The position numbers were made by a program, and so were the translations under genes. Below are positions 6,830-15,191 of a DNA stretch of 33,824 nt, in pieces. The DNA is from a virus: IMG/VR virus record IMGVR_UViG_3300027720_000017, positions 1-33,824 of that record, one strand, 5' to 3'. The notes beneath the pieces were generated by a model. It was not told the origin of the DNA and searched no databases. It saw nothing but the letters and a program-made list of their open reading frames with translations. Position 1 is the first letter of the stretch, and every line of letters begins with the position of its first letter.

Positions 6830-8126
6830 GCTGCACCACCCGCACCGGCAGGCCCGCGGGCACCAGCAACGGGTGCGTGATGTGCGGGTTGTTGGCCATC
6901 AGCTCGTCGGCCCAGTTGGCCGTGCCGTAGAGCAGGTAGCTCAGCTGCCAGATTGACATGCACACGCTCGGCACGTAGGCGCTCAGGCGGGCGCGGTTGG
7001 CGCCGCGGGCCATCATGTCAGCCAGACTGGCGGTCATCATCGACAGCATTGCGTCATGCCAGTTGGATGCGGGCTGGCTTGCTGCTGCTGCGCTGCGGCT
7101 GGCCTCTTGCAGCAGGCCGGTGCATTGCTCGTACAGCCAGCGCCGCTGCGTCAGCACCGCCTCGTGCCCGGCCAGTTCATCAGCGGCCACGGCCTGAACC
7201 CAAGCGGCCATGGCCAGGGCGTTCACCAGCCGGTCTGCGGCGCCATTCAGGCGCCCCAGTTGCGTGCGCGCGGCCGTGTCCATGCTCAGGTCATCGGCGG
7301 CACCTAAGCCGTACAGGGCGGGCTTGCTGGCCGTGGGCTGCTGCACCACCTCGAAGTCGTTGCGTTGCAGCTTTGCGCCCAGCCCAAAAACGCTTTGGTA
7401 GGCGCTTTGAAACAGCACCCCGGCACCCGTCGCCAGCTCATCGGGCAGCGCGAACAGCTCGCGCATGCCACCGGCCAAGCCCGCAGGCGTCTTGACCAGG
7501 TCAAGCAGGCCACCGCGCAGCACCTGGAAGGCGCCCACGGCCTGGTCGGTGTAGTCGTTGAGGCCCGCTGTCACGCCCTTGAGCTGCCCCCACACGCCAT
7601 CGGTCAGGCCGCCCAGGCGGTCAATCACGCGCTCCTGCACCCATGCGGGCGCGCCAGCCAGGCTGAACTCGGCAGCGAATTGGTCCACCGACGCGGCCTT
7701 GGCCTGCTCTGCGGCCTGCGCGGCCTGTGCCTGTGTGTTGGCCTTGACCGTGGGGTAGGTGCGCACCTCGGCACGCACGAAGCTCACGTCGAACTTGACC
7801 ACCGTGCCCTCGCGCAGCGGGGCCTCTGTCATCGTGTACGGGCCAGCCACAAAGGCACGCATGGCACCGGCTGTGGGGTGCACCAGCACACCCTCGCCCG
7901 TCAGCACCTGGCGCAGCTGCTCACGCCGTGCCTGGTAGTCGGGGCCGATCAGATAGGCACTGAAGCGGATGGTCTCGGCCGCAGCGCCCAGGCGGAACAC
8001 GCTGGGCAGCTCAGCGAACGGGTACTCGTGCAGCACCACGTTGTCACCGGCCTTGACCTCGACCGTGTCGACCTCGAAGGGCACGTCCCGCCAGCTGGCG
8101 GGCTGCAGTTGGTCAAGCCAGCTCAT
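6822..8126 (-). CDS. Mu gpN-like tail/DNA circulation protein
   Basis: This 434-residue protein starts with MSWLDQLQPASWRDVPFEVDTVEVKAGDNVVLHEYPF, which is the DNA-circulation N-terminal domain of Mu gpN (historical name; the protein is structural). A long helical alanine-rich middle follows. In Mu gpN is tail-associated and acts with the tape measure and hub. The gene order (tape measure, gpN, gp44) is conserved here, with 4-8 bp overlaps at both ends. The C-terminal half has low sequence conservation, as usual in the family. Confidence 0.88.
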   Translation of the reverse strand: MSWLDQLQPASWRDVPFEVDTVEVKAGDNVVLHEYPFAELPSVFRLGAAAETIRFSAYLIGPDYQARREQLRQVLTGEGVLVHPTAGAMRAFVAGPYTMTEAPLREGTVVKFDVSFVRAEVRTYPTVKANTQAQAAQAAEQAKAASVDQFAAEFSLAGAPAWVQERVIDRLGGLTDGVWGQLKGVTAGLNDYTDQAVGAFQVLRGGLLDLVKTPAGLAGGMRELFALPDELATGAGVLFQSAYQSVFGLGAKLQRNDFEVVQQPTASKPALYGLGAADDLSMDTAARTQLGRLNGAADRLVNALAMAAWVQAVAADELAGHEAVLTQRRWLYEQCTGLLQEASRSAAAASQPASNWHDAMLSMMTASLADMMARGANRARLSAYVPSVCMSIWQLSYLLYGTANWADELMANNPHITHPLLVPAGLPVRVVQHG

Positions 8127-10234
8127 CGGAATGCCCCCGCCATCGACGCGAAGCTGCCCGGGTTCGTTGAGCCAGCCTCCACGCGCAGCAGCTGCATGGG
8201 CTGGCTCATGTTGGCGCTGGTGCCAAAGGTGCCGTCGCCGTTGACGGTGATCTGCACCTGCAGCACGCCCTCACCCAGTTGCACAGTGGCCTGGCCACCG
8301 GGCTGCACAGCGCCCAGGCTCGAACCATTGGCACCTGAGACCTTGATGTAGTCCCGCTCGGGGTCAGCACCCCACAGCTGGCCAGCACCAAACTTGCCCG
8401 CCAAGTAGCCACCGGCACCACCGATCAAGCCACCGGCCAGCGTGCCCAGGCCCGGCAGGAAAGCCGTGCCCAACAGCGCACCGCCTTTGGCGCCCAGCAG
8501 AGCACCACCGGCGCCTGCGGCAGCCATGGTCACGCCACGGGCCTTGCCCATGGCTGTCAGTTGCTCGTTGGTGAGCACGTCATACGACTCCAGGCCAGCG
8601 CCAGCCACCGCAAGACCGGGCCCGATGAATCGCCCGGCACCAGCCAGGCGCGACATCAGCGTCGGGGCAGGCGCCGGGGCAGGCATCGTCACACCCAGCC
8701 CGCGGAACGGGTTTGATGCGGCCACCACACTGGCCGCTGTGGTCGCGGACGCACTCGCACCAGCGCCCCCACCGCGGACCATGTTGAACAGCGCGCCACT
8801 GCCGCGCCAGGCGCCCACAGCGCCGCCCAAGCCCACTCCCAGCAGGCCCGCAGTACCGGCCACCGGGTTGTCAGCGACCAGGTTGCCAAAGCCACCAAAG
8901 AAGCCATTGGCGCGGTCCATCACCGGCTTGGCCGCGTTGCCCAGCGGCGTGGCAATCTGAGCCATCACGTTGGTGATGGTGCCGCCCAGTGATTCAAGCT
9001 TGGCGGCGAAGCTGGTCATGACCAGGTCGAGGCGTTGGTCTAGGCTGGCCTGCGAGTCCATGCGCTGCAGCTGCTCGCGGTAGGCCTCCAGGCCCTTGTC
9101 GGCCAGGATCTGCGCCGGTCGCCCAGCCTCGTCGCCGAACAGGGTCTTGGTGACGTGCTGCTTGTCGATGGTCGACAGCTTGCGCAGCTTGGCCAGCTCG
9201 GCCAGCATGTTCTCGGTGCCCTTGAACTCGCCATCAGCACCAAAGAAGCTCATGTCGATGCCGTGTGATGCGAGCAGCTCCCGCGCCTGCTTGGCCTCAG
9301 GGCTCTTGCGCGAAAGGCGGCTGTCGGTCTGGCTCAGGCGGCTCAGCATCTGCGAGAAGTTGGTGCCGAAGCTCGACCCTTCCAGGCCGACACCCGCGGC
9401 CAAGCCCTGCAAGGCCAGCAGCTCGCGCGCCTTGCCCAGGCCCGACAGCTTCATGGTGTTGTAAGTGGGCGCTGCGTAGCCAGCGGTCACCAGGAAGTCC
9501 TGCGGGTTCACGCCCGATGCGAACGACGTGCGCTGCATCAGGTCGGCCATCTGCGGCAGTTCGTTGGCCTGCAGGCCATAGGCCTCGCGCACCTTAGCAA
9601 TGGTGGCTGCAGCCTGGCCCTGGTTCATCTTCATCAACACGCCGAACTTCGCCGATGCCTCCAGCGCACCACCGGCCACCAGCTCGGGCGACACGCCTTG
9701 GCGAATCAGCTCGGTCGCGCCTTCGAAAAAGTCCTTCGTCGAGCCCGGCAGCTTGTTGCCCAGCTCTTCGGCCTTCTTGGCAATGGCCGGGAAGGCTTTG
9801 TTGACTTGCAACTTGGCGTCCAGCATGGCCGTCTTCAGGCCCACGGTGGCCTCTTCCAGGTCGGCATAGGCGCGCACAGGCGGGGCCATCAGGGCACGGC
9901 CTGCGTAGTAGCCCGCGGCCCCTTGCACGGCCAACTCAGGCAGGGCCTGGGCACCGGCTTGCAGCGTCTGCTTGAGCTGCCGGGCGCGTTGGTGCGCACG
10001 CTCCACGCTGGCAGCCAGCCGGTCAAAGTAGCCCACCTGGCGCTCCATGCTGGTGTTGTTGGCCAGCGTGGTCAGCGTGCGGTGCAGGTCCTTCGCGGTG
10101 CGGTCGGTTTGCCGCGTGGCGCGCGTCATCTGCTCTTGCGAGCGCTCGTACTCCTGCGCCTCGCGCTTGGCCGTCAGGCCGATGTTGGAGGCCAGCTGGA
10201 TGAAGTAGCGCAGCCGCAGCTCTTGGGTGCTCAT
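8123..10234 (-). CDS. Tail tape-measure protein
   Basis: The 703-residue product is the length ruler inside the tail. The N-terminus is helical and charged (residues 1-100, coiled-coil like). Residues ~105-400 match the TP901/PhageMin tail domain with the recognisable AYADLEEATVGLKTAMLDA and GTNFSQMLSRL blocks. Residues ~460-640 are Gly/Ala-rich hydrophobic segments, as in other tape measures that insert into the host inner membrane. It directly follows the frameshifted chaperone pair, the universal order in long-tailed phages. It is rather short, predicting a tail of about 100 nm by the usual 1.5 A per residue rule. Confidence 0.92.
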   Translation of the reverse strand: MSTQELRLRYFIQLASNIGLTAKREAQEYERSQEQMTRATRQTDRTAKDLHRTLTTLANNTSMERQVGYFDRLAASVERAHQRARQLKQTLQAGAQALPELAVQGAAGYYAGRALMAPPVRAYADLEEATVGLKTAMLDAKLQVNKAFPAIAKKAEELGNKLPGSTKDFFEGATELIRQGVSPELVAGGALEASAKFGVLMKMNQGQAAATIAKVREAYGLQANELPQMADLMQRTSFASGVNPQDFLVTAGYAAPTYNTMKLSGLGKARELLALQGLAAGVGLEGSSFGTNFSQMLSRLSQTDSRLSRKSPEAKQARELLASHGIDMSFFGADGEFKGTENMLAELAKLRKLSTIDKQHVTKTLFGDEAGRPAQILADKGLEAYREQLQRMDSQASLDQRLDLVMTSFAAKLESLGGTITNVMAQIATPLGNAAKPVMDRANGFFGGFGNLVADNPVAGTAGLLGVGLGGAVGAWRGSGALFNMVRGGGAGASASATTAASVVAASNPFRGLGVTMPAPAPAPTLMSRLAGAGRFIGPGLAVAGAGLESYDVLTNEQLTAMGKARGVTMAAAGAGGALLGAKGGALLGTAFLPGLGTLAGGLIGGAGGYLAGKFGAGQLWGADPERDYIKVSGANGSSLGAVQPGGQATVQLGEGVLQVQITVNGDGTFGTSANMSQPMQLLRVEAGSTNPGSFASMAGAFR

Positions 10235-10263
10235 GGTGTGGCCGTCCGGTGCTCAGGTGGTGG

Positions 10264-10430
10264 TCAGGTGGCGGGCGGCTTGAGCCTCTCCAGCTCAGCG
10301 GCCCAGCCCCGAAGCTGCGCCAGCGGCACCTTGTCCAGAGTGGTCGGCGAGCATGACAGGGCCCGCGCCATCAGCAGGAGCAGCCGCTCCATCGACTGCA
10401 GCCGGGCCCACGGGCTGTGGGGCGGCAGGC
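10264..10430 (-). CDS. Frameshift extension of the tail assembly chaperone
   Basis: A second reading frame, in the -2 (equivalently +1) phase relative to the gp41-like gene, encodes a protein-like tail SMERLLLLMARALSCSP and DKVPLAQLRGWAAELERL before stopping at 10264. It has no sensible start of its own. The overlapping part of the first frame becomes low-complexity Ala/Gly/Pro. Mu makes its tail chaperone pair by an unusual -2 frameshift (Xu, Hendrix and Duda, 2004), and the phase here is the same. The start given is approximate; I could not fix the slip codon. Confidence 0.68.
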
Positions 10431-10876
10431 GCCTCCACCGGGGCGCTGAACATCTCGTCGTATTGCGCCTGCGTGATCTCGCCGTAGCGCACCTTCGCGG
10501 CCACCTCGATCTGGAACACACGCTCCTCAATCGCGGCCAGGTCAACCGGCTTCAGCTTGCCGACCAGGTCAAGGTCGATCAGGTCACGGTCCAGGCGCAG
10601 GCTGTCGCACACGAAGGCCTCGATGTGCCGCGCCGTCAGCGCCAGCTTGTGGTCCACGTCGCTCACCACCAGGCGGGGCTGGCCTTGCCACAGCACCAGG
10701 CGCTCGGCCTGGCGCACGGCCCAGCGCTCATCGCTCACGTCTACCTCGCGCAGCTTGACCAGCTTGTAGAAGATGGTTTTGCCCTCGCGCTCAACGGGCA
10801 AGCCCACGCGCAGCGTCAGGCTGAACAGATCTTGCGTGGCGAGGGTGGCGGCTTGGGTGGGGGTGCTTGGGCTCAT
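10295..10876 (-). CDS. Tail assembly chaperone, gp41-like
   Basis: Start ATG 10876 gives MSPSTPTQAATLATQDLFSL and a 193-residue protein. The conserved part (residues ~18-150) has the LRVGLPVEREGKTIFYKLVKLREV pattern of Mu-type tail assembly proteins and ends near EITQAQYDEMF. Residues beyond ~152 are Ala/Gly/Pro-rich. It binds tape-measure protein while the tail polymerises. It lies between tail tube and tape measure, is preceded by its own late motif and a terminator, and probably also makes a longer frameshifted form ending at 10264. An N-terminal extension to 10936 would read through the regulatory motif and is unlikely. Confidence 0.85.
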   Translation of the reverse strand: MSPSTPTQAATLATQDLFSLTLRVGLPVEREGKTIFYKLVKLREVDVSDERWAVRQAERLVLWQGQPRLVVSDVDHKLALTARHIEAFVCDSLRLDRDLIDLDLVGKLKPVDLAAIEERVFQIEVAAKVRYGEITQAQYDEMFSAPVEAPAAPQPVGPAAVDGAAAPADGAGPVMLADHSGQGAAGAASGLGR

Positions 10877-10905
10877 GCATACAGTCTCGCCACACCGGCC
10901 AAACC

Positions 10906-10927
10906 GTGCGCGGGGAAACGATTCCCC
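10906..10927 (-). promoter_or_regulatory. Late-operon motif, copy 2
   Basis: On the minus strand it reads GGGGAATCGTTTCCCCGCGC plus AC; GGGGAA and TTCCCC form a dyad. It lies 30 bp before the gp41-like start and just downstream of the terminator at 10953-10981, which is the arrangement expected of a promoter for a new transcription unit. Confidence 0.6.
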
Positions 10928-10948
10928 ACACCCCAACCACCCGCCAAT

Positions 10949-10985
10949 GAAGAAGGGCCCCCAGCACTGCCAGGGGCCCTTTCTC
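10949..10985 (-). terminator. Intrinsic terminator after the tail tube gene
   Basis: AAGGGCCCC (10953-10961) pairs perfectly with GGGGCCCTT (10973-10981) across an 11-nt loop. It is followed by a short T-rich run on the minus strand (CTTCATT) and by TCTCTCTC on the plus strand, so it may work in both directions. It closes the sheath/tube operon. Confidence 0.7.
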
Positions 10986-11057
10986 TCTCAACAACCCAAG
11001 GCTGATCAGGCACAAGGGCGGGGGCACATGCCCCCAGGCTCTCTCAGGGTCGTCAGG

Positions 11058-11426
11058 TCACAGCCACTGCAGTGGCTCAAGCACGTTCATGGTCATCTGC
11101 GTCTGACCACCGCCGATGGCACCCAGCGAGCCGAAGCTGCAGTTGGGCGCCAGGCAGCGGCGCGGGCCGCGGCTGTCTTTGAGCACGATGCGGGCGCCGT
11201 CGATCTTCGCCAGCTCAGCCGGGTCCACCGAGCGGTCGAACTGCAGCTCCAGGTCGATGGTGCGGGCCACGCGCTGGTGCATCTGCTTGTCGGGTCCGCT
11301 GCCGCTCGGCACCACGCTGGAGGTGTAGCCCGCTGCGCCATTGATGCGCGCCGTGCCGTCGACGAAGGCCAGGGCCTGGCCGTTGATGGTGATCGAGTCC
11401 ACCTTGAACAACGAATGTTCGCTCAT
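11058..11426 (-). CDS. Tail tube protein (Mu gpM-like)
   Basis: The 122-residue protein has the Mu gpM tail-tube order: MSEHSLFKVDSITINGQALA, then a central RVARTIDLELQFDRSVDPAEL block and a beta-rich C-terminus. It forms the inner tube through which DNA passes. It follows the sheath gene after a 57-bp gap, as in Mu, and precedes a strong hairpin terminator. Confidence 0.87.
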   Translation of the reverse strand: MSEHSLFKVDSITINGQALAFVDGTARINGAAGYTSSVVPSGSGPDKQMHQRVARTIDLELQFDRSVDPAELAKIDGARIVLKDSRGPRRCLAPNCSFGSLGAIGGGQTQMTMNVLEPLQWL

Positions 11427-11483
11427 GAGAAATCCTTTCGAAGGGTGTTTGAACCGGGTTCAGCGGGGCCTTGAATGCCGCCG

Positions 11484-12974
11484 TCAAACGCGCCCGGCAA
11501 TCGGGAAGCTGGTCACCTCGGTCTGGTAGTGCTGCGTCACCAGCACCGGGTCATCCTGGACCTTGACCTTGCCGTTGGCGCCGTCCAGCTCCACCAGCAG
11601 GCGTTCCTTGTAGTACTCCAGGTTCTGCACCAGGGCCACCTTCTGCAGCTCCAGGTAGATGCCCAGGTGGATCTCCTCCACCAGCTCGGCCGTCATGATC
11701 TTCTGGCCCGGAATCGGCTCGGTGATGTACTCGGCCAACTTGAAGCCGCGGTACTTCAGGGCGTACTCCGTGATGGTGAACCAGCGGTAGTAGCTCATCG
11801 TCTTGACCCACGCCAGCTCACGCGTGCTCGGGTCAGGGGCGCCCGTGGTGCTCAGCGTGTAGTTGGTCACCACGCGCACCAGCGCTGCCGTGCCGTCCTG
11901 GTTGATGGCCAGGGGCGAGGCACCGCCCTGCAGCAGCGCGTTGCCCTCGGTGATCAGGTCCCAGTGCTGGCCGCGGCGCGGGCCCTTGTAGCCGACCAGG
12001 ACGATGTCGGTGTAGGGCAGCGCGGGGTCCGTGCTGGCCGAGGTCTCGATGGCCGCAGCGGCCATGGCAGCGGTTGCCCAGGGGCTGGTCATGTCGCCCG
12101 TGGTGGCAATGGTGTGCACCTGGCGGCTGTTGCGGTTGTTCAGCCACGTGGTCAGCGTGGCCAGCGTGCCGCGCACAGCGGTCACCACCTGGCCGTCGCG
12201 CATGTTGTTGAAGCCCCAGCGCAGCTCCTGCTCGGTCTCCAGCGCCAGCATGTTGGCCGAGTCGGTGAACGCCATGGCGATCTCGGTGGCGCGGTAGTCA
12301 CGCATGGCCGTGATGGCTGCGGTGATGTCCGGGGCGCCTGCACCACCCGACATGGCCGGGATGGTCAGCGTCAGGCCAGCGGGCAGCAGGTCATCGGTGT
12401 AGTGCGTGCTGCGCACATCGATGTCGTTGCCGCTGGGGCCGCCCCACTTGGCGGTCAGGCGCAGCTCGGCCGGAGTGGCGGTGGCAGCGGCGGTGACCGA
12501 CAACGTCGGCTCGGCGTTGATGGCGGCGATCAGCTTCGTGGCCACCGTGGCGGCCGTGTCCGAGGTGTTCACGCCCACAGAGATGCGCGTGCCCTCGATG
12601 TAGAGCATGGCCTCGCCGTTGAACTGCACCGTGGCGCCCGCGTTGGCGACCACGATGGTGCTGGTGGCCACCGTGGCCGTGCCCGACACCGGCACCGCGA
12701 TGATGTCAATCGGCAGGCCCAGGCCTGCGTTGGCCTTGGCCGCACGCCACATGGCCAGCAGCATCGAGCCCTCGCCGCACAGCGCCACGGCGGCGGTCTC
12801 CGTTGCAGCCTCCACCACGGTGTTGGCCTGCGCGTTGCCCGCGGCCAGCTTGTGGCCGATCAGCAGCACGCGGCGCGGCATGCCACGCAAGCCACGCACG
12901 GAGCGGGACCAGTCGATCTTGTGCGCCACGAACGGCAGCAGGAAGTTGAGGCTGAGCAAGTTGGGCAATGACAT
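11484..12974 (-). CDS. Tail sheath protein (Mu gpL-like)
   Basis: The 496-residue contractile sheath subunit matches Mu gpL in length and order. The N-terminal arm is SRSVRGLRGMPRRVLLIGHKLAAG, the middle contains beta-rich variable domains, and the conserved C-terminal domain (TREL AWVKTMSYY, PIPGQKIMTAELVEEIHLG) supplies the strand exchange that links subunits. The start follows GGAGACC, a good ribosome site. It heads the sheath-tube pair after a small gap. Confidence 0.93.
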   Translation of the reverse strand: MSLPNLLSLNFLLPFVAHKIDWSRSVRGLRGMPRRVLLIGHKLAAGNAQANTVVEAATETAAVALCGEGSMLLAMWRAAKANAGLGLPIDIIAVPVSGTATVATSTIVVANAGATVQFNGEAMLYIEGTRISVGVNTSDTAATVATKLIAAINAEPTLSVTAAATATPAELRLTAKWGGPSGNDIDVRSTHYTDDLLPAGLTLTIPAMSGGAGAPDITAAITAMRDYRATEIAMAFTDSANMLALETEQELRWGFNNMRDGQVVTAVRGTLATLTTWLNNRNSRQVHTIATTGDMTSPWATAAMAAAAIETSASTDPALPYTDIVLVGYKGPRRGQHWDLITEGNALLQGGASPLAINQDGTAALVRVVTNYTLSTTGAPDPSTRELAWVKTMSYYRWFTITEYALKYRGFKLAEYITEPIPGQKIMTAELVEEIHLGIYLELQKVALVQNLEYYKERLLVELDGANGKVKVQDDPVLVTQHYQTEVTSFPIAGRV

Positions 12975-13046
12975 GAGGGTCTCCGGTGCGCGTTGTGGTG
13001 TAGATGAAGCGGCTGGGGCGTGTGCTGCGGCGGCTGAGACGTCAGG

Positions 13047-13256
13047 TCACTGCACGCAAGACAGCGGGTAGATGAGGCAAGTGGTGGTCGGAGAGCCACC
13101 GCCCGTGATCGGCCACGGCAAGGGCGTCGGCGTGGGGTTGGTCACCGGGGGTGTGGTCGGGCGGGGCGTTGTGCCTGGTGCGTTGCCACTGCGCAGGGCG
13201 GCGTGGGCGGTGCTGGATGCCAGCAGCAGGGCGAAGATGAGGATGAGTTTTTGCAT
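13047..13256 (-). CDS. Small secreted proline/threonine-rich protein
   Basis: Start ATG 13256 lies 2 bp beyond the upstream stop codon (GTG 13262 is an alternative in the same frame). The 69-residue product begins MQKLILIFALLLASSTAHA, a clear signal peptide with an AHA cleavage site. The mature ~50 residues are rich in Pro, Thr and Gly with two cysteines near the C-terminus (TTTCLIYPLSCVQ) that could form a disulphide. It is coupled to the GH172-like gene and is not part of the usual Mu late set. I recognise no family. It may be a cargo gene or an envelope-directed partner of the upstream protein. Confidence 0.55.
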   Translation of the reverse strand: MQKLILIFALLLASSTAHAALRSGNAPGTTPRPTTPPVTNPTPTPLPWPITGGGSPTTTCLIYPLSCVQ

Positions 13257-13258
13257 GA

Positions 13259-14575
13259 TCACGGGCCGATGTAGGTGTAGTAAAAGAGGACGTAAGCCCA
13301 GCGCATGCCGACGTTGGATGCCGCTTTGCCAGCACCCTTGCCTACAGAGCCAAAACTCCCGCCGTTCGGCAGCAGGACACCGCCGTTGTATTTGCCGAGC
13401 AGGTCAACAACGAACGACGCACCCCGGTCCATGCCACCAGACTGATAGGCGTCATTGCCAAAACGGCGCGCGACTGCATCAATGTTGGCCGTGCCGTTTA
13501 CGGTGACGCCGTCCGTGGCCTTGGTCTGCACAGTCACCAATGCACGGTTGACCAAGTCGGAGTAGTACGAGCCCCCGAAAAAGTCCTCGATGCCGCTGGT
13601 TTTCCACATCGTGGGCGCGACCAGCGACGGCGTCACAGTCGAGTCCCAGGTGGCGTGACACGTCTCCATCCAGCTGAGATTCCCCCCTACGGAGAACCGG
13701 GTGTTGACCTGGCTGTATCCGGCCAAAATCACAGGCACACCGGCCGGGAACGTCGCCAACACCTTGAAACTGTTTTGTGTGGCCGCGGGCATGTCGAGGC
13801 CGAAATTGTTCACGCCAGCGACGTCAACGCCAACAGGCGAGCTGCCGTCGATCGCCAAGATGGGGACGCCCTTCGCGCCAAACGCCCAGGCGGACCGCTG
13901 ACCAACCCGGTATTGCAGCTGCACGAACAGGTTCTGGGGGTTCGCCATGCCGGTGTAATCGCCAGCCTGAGGCGTCGGGACGACATACTCAATCCGGCAC
14001 GATGTGCGCCACGGGATCGGGTATTTGAAAATCTGGTGCATCCCGGCTTGGTAAAGATGAGATGTCCAGTACGGCAGATTGCCAATGGCTCCCCACCAGT
14101 TCCCGAAGATCACAGACACCGGGGTTGCTTGCATGACAACGACGCCATCAACAGTCACGCGGAGCTGCGCAAACTCGTTGTAGGTCGTACCCGAGATGAG
14201 CTGAATGAAATCGACGACGCCGGGAGTGCCAGTCAGGCCCTCTGTATCCGTGTTGAAAAGGTCATACGCGTTGCCAATATTGACGAGGTACTCATAGACC
14301 GTTTTAGTGCGCGTTGCAGCGTCAGCAGTCGATGTCGTCGCTGGCAATTCACGAATCACCAGATCGCGCCCCCCACCGGCTACATTGGACTGCCCAGGCA
14401 CCACAGGCGCAGCCGCGATCCCCAGGCTGGTCGCATACCCCAGCGCCACCAGGCGGTTGGCTTGGGTGTCTTCGGCAACGAAGTCCTGCGCGTTGTCGCC
14501 GCTGGTCTGGCCAGGAATGCGCAGCACGCCAGAGTGGCGGATGGGGGTCAGTGCACGAACGTTTTGGTAGCCCAT
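13259..14575 (-). CDS. GH172/DUF2961-like virion-associated protein
   Basis: This 438-residue protein has an N-terminal ~55-residue phage module (VRALTPIRHSGVLRIPGQ, then QANRLVALGYA), a linker, and a C-terminal ~330 residues resembling the DUF2961/GH172 family. Support is the order of a beta-rich RVTVDGVVVMQ block (139-149), HQIFKYPIPWRTSCRIEYVV (180-199), NLSWMETCHATW (299-310) and above all SGIEDFFGGSYYSD (327-340), which matches the family's S/T-G-T-E-D-Y-F segment. GH172 enzymes act on fructose or arabinofuranose sugars. It sits between gp37-like and sheath genes and has lower GC than its neighbours. A role in binding or cutting host surface glycans is inference; capsid-like jelly-roll architecture without enzymatic activity is the alternative. 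Confidence 0.6.
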   Translation of the reverse strand: MGYQNVRALTPIRHSGVLRIPGQTSGDNAQDFVAEDTQANRLVALGYATSLGIAAAPVVPGQSNVAGGGRDLVIRELPATTSTADAATRTKTVYEYLVNIGNAYDLFNTDTEGLTGTPGVVDFIQLISGTTYNEFAQLRVTVDGVVVMQATPVSVIFGNWWGAIGNLPYWTSHLYQAGMHQIFKYPIPWRTSCRIEYVVPTPQAGDYTGMANPQNLFVQLQYRVGQRSAWAFGAKGVPILAIDGSSPVGVDVAGVNNFGLDMPAATQNSFKVLATFPAGVPVILAGYSQVNTRFSVGGNLSWMETCHATWDSTVTPSLVAPTMWKTSGIEDFFGGSYYSDLVNRALVTVQTKATDGVTVNGTANIDAVARRFGNDAYQSGGMDRGASFVVDLLGKYNGGVLLPNGGSFGSVGKGAGKAASNVGMRWAYVLFYYTYIGP

Positions 14576-14588
14576 GGTGGGTGCCTCG

Positions 14589-15191
14589 TCAGTTGTTGGT
14601 CGGGGGTTGGAACACCAGCTCGTGCGTCACAGGCACGGGCTCATCGCTTGCGGCCTGGTCGGCCTGGTGCGGCATCACGCTGGTGCTCGTGATGTCAATG
14701 CCGAGCAGCTCGTACAGCTGCGGCAGGGGCACGGTGGCGCGCACGCATTGGCGCCAGCTCACCAGCCACAGGGCCAGGCCCTTGGCGTCGATTTTTCGGT
14801 TGTAGACGTTCTCGCAGCGCACGTCCTCCTCAGGTGAGGCCACCTCCAGCACCGCACCAGGTGCATTGGTGGGCACCCAGGTGGTCAGCGCCAGGTCCAC
14901 ACGCTCAGCCAGGCGCTGGGCGGCCAACATGCGGTCGGCGCGGTCGGCGTCTTTGGTCACCACAAAGGCAGCCATGTGGCACACGCGCACGTTGCGGCCT
15001 GCCATGCGTTCGCCACCGCGTGGGCGCATCCAGCCCAGCCCTGCAATGAGGATGGCCGGGCAGTTGAAGCCCGCCATCACCACCTCGTCGGCGCTGAACT
15101 GGCCACCGTAGAAGGTGACGTCAACCACCTCTTGCGGCGTGAAGGTTTGACGCATGAAGCCCTTCACGGTCTCCATCAGCAGCACGCTCAT
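14589..15191 (-). CDS. Mu gp37-like protein (DUF1834)
   Basis: This 200-residue protein matches DUF1834, the Mu gp37 family: MSVLLMETVKGFMRQTFTPQEV at the start, GGERMAGRNVRVCHMAAFVVTKD in the middle (ca. residues 59-81) and a C-terminal YNRKIDAKGLALWLVSWRQCVRATVPLP. Position between gpG-like and sheath genes supports a head-tail joining or tail terminator role, which is not established for the family to my knowledge. It overlaps the gpG-like stop by 4 bp. Confidence 0.8.
   Translation of the reverse strand: MSVLLMETVKGFMRQTFTPQEVVDVTFYGGQFSADEVVMAGFNCPAILIAGLGWMRPRGGERMAGRNVRVCHMAAFVVTKDADRADRMLAAQRLAERVDLALTTWVPTNAPGAVLEVASPEEDVRCENVYNRKIDAKGLALWLVSWRQCVRATVPLPQLYELLGIDITSTSVMPHQADQAASDEPVPVTHELVFQPPTNN

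Noticed and set aside
3514-6880. Several 350-380-codon plus-strand frames over the baseplate genes
   Set aside because: All are shadows of gp44-gp47-like genes with biased His/Gln/Arg composition and no family resemblance.
10877-10936. Longer gp41-like start
   Set aside because: The extra residues are translated from the late motif and have no support.
11475-12971. A 498-codon open frame on the plus strand
   Set aside because: It is antisense to the tail sheath gene, has the His/Gly/Arg/Val-rich composition typical of reverse-strand frames in high-GC DNA, and no ribosome site or domain.
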